Assembly: GCA_000499405.2 (NCBI GenBank)
Contig: HG738137.1
Span: forward strand, 19,864,603 to 19,928,602
DNA: 64,000 nucleotides
From: Onchocerca volvulus
Lineage: Eukaryota > Nematoda > Chromadorea > Rhabditida > Onchocercidae
Direction of reading: 5' to 3'
The translations under genes were made by a program, and so were the position numbers. The notes under the pieces were generated by a model. It had not been told where the DNA came from, searched no databases, and worked only from the letters and a program-made list of their open reading frames with translations. Positions 14,101-22,172 of the stretch are shown here, one piece after another; positions within the stretch are counted from its first letter, which is position 1, and each line of letters begins with the position of its first letter.

Positions 14101-15575
14101 AAACGAGATTTTTGCGATATAATTTTTTTTTCGACATCCAGAGGTGTCATTAGCACTTTCAATTCAACTTTACATAAATATATGTCAAAAAGTGAATGTT
14201 GACTGATTGAAGGAGAGACATGCTCAGAGGACATCGATGATTGCATCAATGAAGTGTGCCAGAACGGTGGACGTTGTACGGATCGCGTGAATGGATACGA
14301 ATGTGATTGTGAAGGTACAGGTTATCAGGGCACTCACTGCACTGAGGACATCGATGAATGTGAACTGGACATTTGTGCATATGGCAGATGTACCAACTTG
14401 ATTGGCTCATATAACTGTGCTTGTGACATAGGTTGGTTTGTTTAGTTGTAGAAATGAATATGAATGAGTATGAGAAAATCTGCGATGAACTATCTCTTAA
14501 TTCGACATTGTTTCAGGATATATCGGAAAGCGATGTAGTGTAGAAGATCCATGCGTTCCGGATAGCCTGAATCGAACGAGACACGACTGTGTACATGGTG
14601 CATGCGTTCGTCCTGCAGTTAGCATGAAGAATGGTCAGGAAATGGCAAGTTATGAATGCGAATGTGAGTTCGGCTATAGCGGAGAGCACTGCATCCATTT
14701 AATCGAGAAGAAAAGGTATATAGCCTTACTTCACTTGGACAAGTTTAACACTTTCCAATTTCTTATCGCTGCTAATTGATTTCTTCAGTACTATCAACTG
14801 TCATGGAGTATGAGATTCCATTCTTCACGAACATTTCAGTGTGTTGTGCTGTGTGTCCAAGACATGGAAATTTTTGTTGTATTTCCAGTATTAGGTCAGT
14901 TAGTCTAGATAGTAATTGCAGAAAGTGTGAAATATTTATAGCTCAACTTTTGCATTATTTCACTGACCTAAAGAATTGCGACTGAATCGATGATAATAAG
15001 GTCCTATGTAAATAGCATGGCGATTATAAGAAACCTTGGAGTTTCTTTTATTAATTTAGTAAAATTTAAGATCTGTCTCACTGAGTTACATAGTTGGACC
15101 GATACTAGCCTTTATAATGGCATTGTTCATCGTTGGTTTGGTATTATTCGCAGTAATAATGATTCGTGGACGACGAGCAACTCAAGGTACCTATAGTCCA
15201 TCGCATCACGAAAGTAGCATTTCACGAATGCCGGTCAGTTTTAAAATTAAAAAAATTTTAAAAATACAAATATAAAATTCTTTTATATTTATTGCCACTT
15301 TTCATCTGATTACTAACAGAAAATTTGGAAAGAAGTGGTCTAAAATTCTAAACAAATCTATATAAATAAAACTGAAAATGTTCCTTTTGGCTCTTCACAT
15401 AACGTTGCAAGTTCTTAACTAATTGCTTGGTATTAGAAAGTGGTGATAATGAAGGATTAATAAATAAAATGATAAAAATTGTCTATGTACGCAAAAAAAA
15501 AAAAACAATATACAGTTTTCTCTGTTTCAGATGAATTCAATGCTCAAATCTCCACCTGAAGAGAGACTGATATAG
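2192..15575 (+). CDS. crb-1: Crumbs orthologue, apical polarity transmembrane protein (33 exons placed, 5' end missing)
   Basis: Exons: 2192-2404, 2935-3004, 3167-3260, 3415-3565, 3931-4055, 4399-4479, 4572-4726, 4913-5049, 5302-5436, 5695-5837, 6013-6129, 6323-6498, 6765-6987, 7677-7852, 8111-8411, 8623-8790, 9043-9297, 9716-9908, 10026-10174, 10339-10611, 11022-11273, 11452-11522, 11695-11854, 12029-12088, 12376-12526, 13060-13284, 13621-13848, 14213-14431, 14517-14715, 14789-14807, 14840-14894, 15094-15233, 15531-15575. All join in frame (5159 nt, about 1719 residues). The order is EGF repeats, three laminin-G domains (about 505-665, 715-905, 970-1145) separated by EGFs, then a run of EGFs (several with the calcium-binding DIDEC pattern), a membrane helix near 1660-1682 ([18 protein letters not shown]) and a short tail. 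The tail has GTYSPS (the FERM-binding region of Crumbs) and ends PPEERLI, the PDZ ligand bound by Pals1/Stardust. Family knowledge: Crumbs sets the apical membrane domain of epithelia. The signal peptide exon is not seen. The donors after 10611 and 8411 and the acceptor before 14213 are weak. Confidence 0.93.
13355..13465. repeat. Tandem duplication in a Crumbs intron
   Basis: A unit of about 45 bp starting CTCTTAAGTTCAACATTC occurs at 13355 and again at 13421, with one substitution, separated by a run of about 20 A. It lies in the intron between exons 13060-13284 and 13621-13848. It looks like a recent local duplication anchored on the A tract. Confidence 0.9.
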
Positions 15576-16199
15576 TAAAAACAGAGTATTATGACATCTC
15601 TTAAATAATCAATTTGTATCATCTTTCTCCTTTTTACGGGTTTGAAATGTGCCTTTAACTGTTCTCCGATTATTTTTGCAATAGAAAAATATTTTTTTGC
15701 ATGCTTCTATTATTTATGCTCTTTATGCGGCCAAATATGTATTGAACATACTTAATTAGAGTAATTATTTACCTAGTGTATAATAAATTCTATTGAATGC
15801 GCTAAACCGAAAAACTTTTGTGATTACTGAATATGCCATAAGTTTCGTCCAATCAAACATTTCAAATTAAGTGTTACTGTTTATCAAGGTTGATTGTTAA
15901 GTTTTCTTCACTGTTCTGATGAAAAAACATAAAAATATGGATTTGTGTTTCAATGGCTTTAAATCCAATCGTTTCTCCATCGTCTAATTTCTGGATATAT
16001 ATAACACTGTAATCTCTTTCCCAAAGAATAATTTTGCATAATGATTAATTAGGTTGAATCAATAATATTCGACAATGACACGCTTGAAAATTTGGCAGGA
16101 CATTATCGGCGAAAGCTGAAAAATGTCAGATAGTATTATGATAATTACTGTAGATAAAGAGTGCTAAAGATCAAATGGCGCGGCATAGTTTCGGAGAGA
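15576..16199. other. Crumbs 3' flank, no further gene
   Basis: AT-rich flank immediately after the Crumbs stop codon. It presumably holds the 3' UTR. I see no other gene. Confidence 0.5.
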
Positions 16200-16864
16200 T
16201 GACAAATATGTTTTCCGTCGTGCTTGTCGCCAAACACTCCGATTAACAGGTAAACAAAGCGAGATCACGAGACATCAAATTGGAGATCAAGAAAGAAGGA
16301 GGGATTTCGAAAAGATATATAAGGTTCGGATTTGGAGCAGAAGCATCTTATTCCACGAGTTGGAACGAGCACCAGTGTTCCGTACGACACTATTTTACAA
16401 GAACCCCGGCAAAGTTGAATCGAATCGACACAACAATCAACAATCAAAACGCAGTATTCATTTCTACGAACGATAAAGTGAAGAATACGTAGTGTTAATC
16501 CTCGATAGTAGTTTATTCCGCCCTTAAAAATTCTCTCTTCAAATAGGAATTGCTTCTTTCGCAAAAATGGGTAAAAGATTTCAAAGTTTTATGAGCAGAA
16601 AGGATTTCCATCCAAGCTCATTGCGGAATATCAAGAAGGTATGGCAGGCTCGTCAAAAAGATGAAATGGAGAAGAAACGTCAGAAGGAATGCTGAACAAT
16701 AAAGCTCTTCTAGGAGACGAAAAGGCACGCATGGGTCTTTCATTTATGAATGATGCACCTCCTGGCCTTAACAAAAAGAAAGAGGACAAAATTGGGCCGA
16801 AATTCAAGTGGCAAAGAAAATACAATGCATCGAGAAAAGACTGGGCCAAGAACAATGATGCCAT
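16200..16864 (+). repeat. Left copy of inverted segment A (CIR1 pseudogene 5' half plus upstream 360 bp)
   Basis: Near-identical to the reverse complement of about 20485-21150. It includes the sequence upstream of the CIR1-like ATG and the first part of that reading frame. At the inner boundary the right copy has lost about 35 bases between two short ATGC-type matches, consistent with a microhomology deletion. Confidence 0.9.
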
Positions 16865-17168
16865 AATTGATCAATCTTTCGGCACACAAATGCGTAATGT
16901 TCGGTACGTGAAATGTCACACATGGGGCCATCTTAACAGAGATCATGAATTTTCGCTATACAATATGAGTGGAAACTTCGAAGATCCTGGATATGCAAAC
17001 AGTCCATCAGATTTGTTCAAGCAGCTGCATAAAGGTCGTACAGAAAAAGAACTCAGAAAACGAAAACAAGAGAAACACTTAAACTTCGGCCATCGAAACA
17101 TGTTTTTTAAAAAGAAACATCGAAAGCAAAAAATTGATTCTGATGAATCGTCGATGGGTTGTTCATGA
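16567..17168 (+). pseudogene. CIR1 (CBF1-interacting corepressor)-like pseudogene, intronless
   Basis: The ATG at 16567 opens a frame starting [18 protein letters not shown], the CIR_N start of CIR1-family proteins, which bind CBF1/RBPJ and splicing factors. The frame ends after QKEC at a TGA near 16692. The family sequence resumes in another frame at 16689 ([20 protein letters not shown]), so a deletion and frameshift have removed part of the helix. The CCHC knuckle is destroyed: the first Cys is Tyr ([10 protein letters not shown]) and the last is Phe (EFSLYNMSG). No intron interrupts the match, so a processed copy is likely. The frame runs to a stop at 17168 ([19 protein letters not shown]). 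It abuts a remnant on the other strand at 17216. Confidence 0.85.
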
Positions 17169-17215
17169 TAAAAGACGGGAAAAATTGAAAAAGACGAGGA
17201 ATAGAAATTTCTTAC

Positions 17216-17660
17216 TCCTTCCAAACGCTCCAATTCATGTACTTCTTTTTTAGGACCAAGACATGCCATCGAAGTATCTAAATTATCTCGTAATAAATTA
17301 ATTGATGCATGAGTATCTGGATCTTCTGCAATATCTTCCTTGCCTCCAATTATTGCCTGAAATAATCTTTTTATTGAAGAACTTTGCTTGATATCATTTG
17401 AAAGTGCTGCATTATAATTTTTCAAATTTTTAAGAGATGGAATCAATTTACCGGGAATCTGTGATACAATCGATGAATGAATTATTTGTGGGAAGCATTT
17501 CCTGTTGAATAAATTGAAATGAATTCATACTTGCATTGATATCTGCATAGCTTTGAGACGTTCATATCGTATCGTATAATGATGAATAGACTTATTAAGT
17601 ATCACATCTAAACGTGGCGGATCATGTTTCTTGAGCTTTTCTTCTGCCAACTCACAGACT
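17216..17660 (-). pseudogene. Two exons of an unrecognised conserved-looking gene, probably a remnant
   Basis: On the minus strand, exon 17531-17660 (ending RYERLKAMQISMQ then gtatga) joins exon 17216-17458 (starting IPGKLIPSLKNLKNY after cacag, ending HELERLEG then gtaaga). The phases agree and the donors are good, so this part kept its introns. An in-frame TAA at 17660-17662 interrupts the first exon, with plausible coding sequence (ACPRPEFL) on its far side. A further exon-like piece (FATLANEL followed by gtaaga) lies near 18555-18605, after an apparent frameshift. The composition suggests a helical protein (RLDVILNKSI, SINLLRDNLDTSMACLG). I do not recognise the family. The broken frame and the neighbouring pseudogenes favour a dead gene. 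Confidence 0.5.
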
Positions 17661-17669
17661 TATAAAAAT

Positions 17670-18830
17670 TCTGGGCGAGGACACGCAAATCTAAATTCAA
17701 GTCTTATTTTGAATATAAAACACGATGCACAAATATGGTAAATTTGGAATACTTATAGAGATACAATACCTCAAAATACGGAAGTCACCAAGTTATCGTA
17801 AGCATAGCATTCTCAGATTTATTGTTAATGAGCATTCAAGATTTATTAAAATCCTTATTAACGGATTTTGTAGTTGAAACATCTAAAGTTAGCCAAAGTA
17901 CGAAGAAGTTCAGTTAATCGCTAAATTATCTGTTTCTATATTTCATTGCATGGATATCTCAATAAATGACAGATCGATATATATTTCATCCACTAAGCAA
18001 CAATGAATATTTGATAAAGAGGAAAAAAGAGGAAGAAATTGAAATTTAATAAAAAATTTATTAAAAAATTGATCATCATTGCAATATCTGTGTAATATCG
18101 GAATTAATAACCGCGAAGTTTGATAAAACAAATTTTTAATTCAATAAAAAAAAAATGAAGCAAAATTAATTTACTAATCAGGAAATAATGTCCATCTATT
18201 ATCTACGTAAATAGTTTTTGAAATTGTTTAGCTCTTAAGTAGCAATGAATATGCGAGAAGGCTATCCATACCATACAGTTCAAAAAACGATTATAATTTA
18301 TAAGTTTCACCAAGTACCTTCAACTTTGCTTGCATTGTATGATATTAAACCGTTTTATGAATGTATTCGAAAATTGTCGCTTAGCAAGTTTCCCCCACAA
18401 ATGTTAGTGATGATGGTGAACGTTAATGAATGTCATGTTTTTCCTATACTGTGTCTAACCTTAAATATTCAGATTACATTCTGACATTTTTTTTCGCCTG
18501 CTTCTGTATCAAGCAGTAAATCAGAATATTATGCTAAATATAATTCTTTGAACTAATTCTTACCAATTCATTTGCTAAAGTTGCGAATTTTGGCAACAGT
18601 ATCTATTCTACTTGGAATTTCAGTCGCTTAAATAACAAATGTATTTGTCTCAATTCTCAGCAATTTATAGCTAGCTAATATATCCGAAATTTCCTTGAAA
18701 TTATTCAGCGCTTTTCGCTACTTTCAATGCGGATAATCAATTTTGATTGGAATTATTTTGACATTGTTTCGATTTTTACGGTAGGTTTGTGATACGATAC
18801 GACAAATACATTGGAACTATCAACAGCTTG
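17670..18830. other. Non-coding interval between pseudogenes and tRNA
   Basis: Apart from the exon-like fragment near 18555-18605 on the minus strand, I see no supported gene. The sequence is AT-rich. Confidence 0.5.
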
Positions 18831-18837
18831 TCCTTCA

Positions 18838-19665
18838 GAATATTATTCCGTCCTTTGAATGAATATTGATAATGCTAATTAATCAGGAATGAAAAGAGAA
18901 AGAGGAGAATATCTCTATAGCATTTTGGGGTCGTCATTACGATGGACCCTGTGGCCTAATGGATAAGGCGTCGCCCTCCGGAGGCGAAGATTGCAGGTTC
19001 GAGTCCTGCCAGGGTCGGGATTTCGTCATTCTTTATGATTTCGTGTGAATTAATGAAGCGGAAATGGGGATCAGTTCTTTATTCCTCTTAGTTTCAGAAT
19101 CAGTCAGTATGGGTTTGATTTTTTCTGTTTGGTGATTCAGTTTTCTTCAGAATTTTTATTATTTTGACCATACAACATTGGATTATTTTTTGGCTTGATG
19201 ATCCTACTTTTTCGTTCAGAATCTTTATTGCCTTGTGGAACCATTTGCTCATCCTTATGTTGTAGGGGATACCGCAACTTGCTCATTCTTTTTCGCTTTA
19301 TCGCTTCGATTATTGAATTAGAATTTGGGATTTTACTGGTGTATCCGCTTCTCGCTATTATAGGTCCAAGTTTTGTATGGATCAAGAAGAATCATGACTT
19401 CAGGTTTCCTGTGCTCTATCCAGTTTGATGAGCTTGAAAAAGTTTTTGACACCAATGAGTATCTCGGATTGCTTTAATCCTTTGTCTCATCTAATTTCTT
19501 TCTTTCTATTATTGACGATATATTTTTGTCATCGATTTCCATCAATTGCAGCTTATTTGTGAGATGTTCCATGAAATTAACCTCGCAAGTGATGACTTCC
19601 CTTTTTTCGATTTTTACACCAATTTCTGTCTTCTTTGAAGAACATTTTTTCGGTATATTGTTAAC
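18838..19665 (+). repeat. Left copy of inverted segment B (tRNA-Arg plus BEL/Pao piece)
   Basis: Matches the reverse complement of about 21312-22172. It holds tRNA-Arg at its left end and the protease-to-RT linker part of a BEL/Pao element at its right end. The two copies differ by small indels: the right copy has about 40 extra bases just 3' of the tRNA. Similarity stops abruptly next to CATTTTTTCGGTATATT. Confidence 0.88.
18945..19017 (+). tRNA. tRNA-Arg (anticodon CCG)
   Basis: All four stems pair fully: acceptor GACCCTG/CAGGGTC, D stem GCCT/AGGC, anticodon stem TCGCC/GGCGA, T stem GCAGG/CCTGC. The loop CTCCGGA gives anticodon CCG, reading CGG (Arg). The A box (TGGCCTAATGGA) and B box (GGTTCGAGTCC) are intact, so it should be transcribed by Pol III. 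The discriminator base is G. No run of four or more T follows closely on the coding strand, which is unusual for a Pol III terminator. Confidence 0.93.
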
Positions 19666-20250
19666 GAATGAAGGAATACTCAATTTCCCATTTTTTTTGT
19701 TTTTGATTAGCCAAATTCGTTGAAATGAATGATAATTGCGAACCTATATCAAATAAAACCAGAGCTTTCGTTTGAATTTTCGAAACGTGTGGTTTATGAT
19801 GCTAATTTCCTTGCACAGTAGTAAAGCCCGTTTACTTCTTGAAGCTCTGTGCTGCTTGTTATTATTGATTCCACTATTTGGGTAGTTTCCTTATTTTGTT
19901 AGGGCACAGCGCCGTGTTGTGCAGACTTTTGCAGTAAAAGCATGAAAGTTTCATTTTATCGCAATCATTTGTTGCATTATTTGTTCGAAAACAATTAGTG
20001 CATTCGATTGAGTTTTTTTAGACGTTCCAATTGGTCACAGAATATAGGATAGTTATGGTATTGATTATTCTAATGGTCCTTATTGCAAAACGCGAAAGGT
20101 CTTTGTTAGCCATAAAAATTTGCTTTGATTCTGTAGTCAGCTGAAGATTATTTTGTTTGGGTTGCTTCAGCGTAACTAGGACCGATATTTCATCTCTAGT
20201 ATTGAGTGGAAATTTGTGAGGCTTACACTGACATGAGTTCATTGTCAAAA
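19130..20250 (-). mobile_element. BEL/Pao LTR-retrotransposon fragment (gag end, protease, start of RT region), decayed
   Basis: Read on the minus strand in shifting frames. First comes a Cys-rich segment with a knuckle-like CFYCKSLHNTALC (about 19910-19960). Next is the aspartic protease signature KALVLFDIGSQLSFIS (about 19730-19790), typical of the Pao-type peptidase. Then HLTNKLQLMEIDDKNISS, KQSEILIGVKNFFKLI and IHTKLGPIIARSGY follow, the order seen between protease and reverse transcriptase in BEL/Pao polyproteins. Stops and frameshifts (for example after the protease and after DETKD) show it is dead. No LTRs were found and no reverse transcriptase core is present, so it is an internal fragment. 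Confidence 0.85.
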
Positions 20251-20484
20251 ATAAGAAATAAAAAATTTATCCAAAAAAACAAAAAGAAATTTACAACAAT
20301 ATCATATAAAAAATAAATCCATAAGCCAAATATGTATCTGTTTCAAATATCAAAACAAAAAGCATTACAAAATGAAATAAAATTTAAACAATCATTAAAA
20401 CTAGTTTTCATTTATCCTACTTATTGAGTCTCGCACTTTCAAAATCTCACGTCAAAATACCTTTCATCCATACCAACCATATTA

Positions 20485-20780
20485 CGCATCATTGTTCTTG
20501 GCCCAGTCTTTTCTCGGTGCATTGTATTTTTTTTGTCACTTGAATTTCGGCCCAGCTTTGTCCTCTTCCTTTTTGTTAAGGCCAGGAGGTGCATCATTCA
20601 TAAATGAAAGACCCATGCGTGCCTTTTCGTCTCCTAGAAGAGCTTTATTGTTCAGCATTCCTTCTGACGTTTCTTCTCCATTTCATCTTTTTGACGAGCC
20701 TGCCATACCTTCTTGATATTCCGCAATGAGCTTGGATGGAAATCCTTTCTGCTCATAAAACTTTGAAATCTTTTACCCAT
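20485..20780 (-). pseudogene. Second, truncated copy of the CIR1-like pseudogene
   Basis: The reverse-strand ATG at 20780 begins the same [18 protein letters not shown] frame and carries the same QKEC-stop lesion as the copy at 16567. The shared lesion means the segment was duplicated after the gene was already dead. It has a further nonsense change (a Trp codon in KFKWQ is TGA here) and is cut off after the [10 protein letters not shown] part by a deletion near 20485. Nothing downstream of this point resembles CIR1. Confidence 0.87.
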
Positions 20781-21150
20781 TTTTGCGAAAGAAGCAATTC
20801 CTATTTGAAGAGAGAATTTTTAAGGGCGGAATAAACTACTATCGAGGATTAACACTACGTATTCTTCACTTTATCGTTCGTAGAAATGAATACTGCGTTT
20901 TGATTGTTGATTGTTGTGTCGATTCGATTCAACTTTGCCGGGGTTCTTGTAAAATAGTGTCGTACGGAACACTGGTGCTCGTTCCAACTCGTGGAATAAG
21001 ATGCTTCTGCTCCAAATCCGAACCTTATATATCTTTTCGAAATCCCTCCTTCTTTCTTGATCTCCAATTTGATGTCTCGTGATCTCGCTTTGTTTACCTG
21101 TTAATTGGAGTGTTTGGCGACAAGCATGTTTGTCATTTTGGCGGGAAACA
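20485..21150 (-). repeat. Right copy of inverted segment A
   Basis: Reverse complement of about 16200-16864. On the outer side, similarity fades just beyond CTTGTCGCCAAACACTCC (near 21130). A 315-nt open frame on the minus strand (20871-21185) lies in the region upstream of the pseudogene ATG. I see no family signature in it and treat it as chance. Confidence 0.9.
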
Positions 21151-21311
21151 TGTTTATCCTTTGGTATATCAGCCTGTTGGTACATTTGAAACTACGCATA
21201 TTTTGACCTTTAAAACTTCTTGTTTACATTAATTTTATTTTCTGATTTTTCCGACATTTCCAACCGAAAGAAAATTAAGACCTGGAGAAGAATTTGTAAG
21301 TTACAGTGATT

Positions 21312-21890
21312 CGGTAAAAATATACCGAAAAAATGTTCTTCAAAGAAGACAGAAATTGGTGTAAAAATCGAAAAAAGGGAAGTCATCACTTGCGAGGTTA
21401 ATTTCATGGAACATCTCACAAATAAGCTGCAATTGATGGAAATCGATGACAAAAATATATCGTCAATAATAGAAAGAAAGAAATTAGATGAGACAAAGGA
21501 TTAAAGCAATCCGAGATACTCATTGGCGTCAAAAACTTTTTCAAGCTCATCAAACTGGATAGAGCACAGGAAACCTGAAGTCATGATTCTTCTTGATCCA
21601 TACAAAATTTGGACCTATAATAGCGAGAAGCGGATACACCAGTAAAATCCCAAATTCTAATTCAATAATCGAAGCGATAAAGCGAAAAAGAATGAGCAAG
21701 TTGCGGTATCCCCTACAACATAAGGATGAGCAAATGGTTCCACAAGGCAATAAAGATTCTGAACGAAAAAGTAGGATCATCAAGCCAAAAAATAATCCAA
21801 TGTTGTATGGTCAAAATAATAAAAATTCTGAAGAAAACTGGATCACCAAACAGAAAAATCAAACCCATACTGACTAATTCTGAAACTAAA
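21312..21890 (+). mobile_element. Second BEL/Pao fragment, 5'-truncated
   Basis: Now on the plus strand, it carries the same pieces as the left copy: EVNFMEHLTNKLQLMEIDD, KQSEILIGVKNFFKLI and IHTKFGPIIARSGY, in broken frames. It begins abruptly at about 21312, downstream of where the protease motif would be, and runs towards the broken tRNA at 21984. No LTR is visible. Confidence 0.8.
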
Positions 21891-21983
21891 GGGAATAAAG
21901 AACTGATCCTCATTTGATCTGTCTGATTCAGGATAATTCTGCTTCATTAATTACTTCACACGAAATTATAAATGACGAAACCC

Positions 21984-22056
21984 CGACCCTGAGAGGACTC
22001 GAACCAGCAATCTTCGCCTCCGGAGGGCGACGTTTTATCCATTAGGCCAGTGGGTC
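21984..22056 (-). pseudogene. tRNA-Arg(CCG) pseudogene
   Basis: Diverged copy of the tRNA at 18945. The anticodon arm (TCGCC CTCCGGA GGCGA) and both internal promoter boxes survive. Other stems are broken: the acceptor has mismatches at pairs 6 and 7 (GACCCAC versus CAGGGTC), the D stem is GCCT/AAAC, and the T stem is GCTGG/CCTCT with two mismatches and a wobble. It is unlikely to fold as a functional tRNA. Confidence 0.88.
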
Positions 22057-22172
22057 CGTTGCAGCCATTTTTCCCAAAATGCTATAGAAATATTCTCCTC
22101 TTTTCTCTTTTCATTCCTGATTAATTAGCATTATCAATATTCATTCAAAGGAAGGAATAATCTTTTGAGGGA

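Larger units (their letters stand above)
21312..22172 (-). repeat. Right copy of inverted segment B
   Basis: Reverse complement of about 18838-19665. Its outer edge ends near TTCCTTCCTTTGAATGAATATTG read on the minus strand. The order of segments on the right (A' then B') is not the mirror of the left (A, then 2 kb, then B), so a single inverted duplication does not explain the block. Confidence 0.86.

Noticed and set aside
16943..17446. Long minus-strand open frame of 167 residues over the CIR1 pseudogene
   Set aside because: Only its upstream half (17216-17446) is plausible coding. The rest is the antisense of the CIR1 copy, and a splice donor at 17215 ends the exon first.
20783..21082. 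99-residue open frame, also present at 16265-16564 in the inverted copy
   Set aside because: It is antisense to the region upstream of the CIR1 pseudogene and shows no family feature. Its conservation is due to the duplication.
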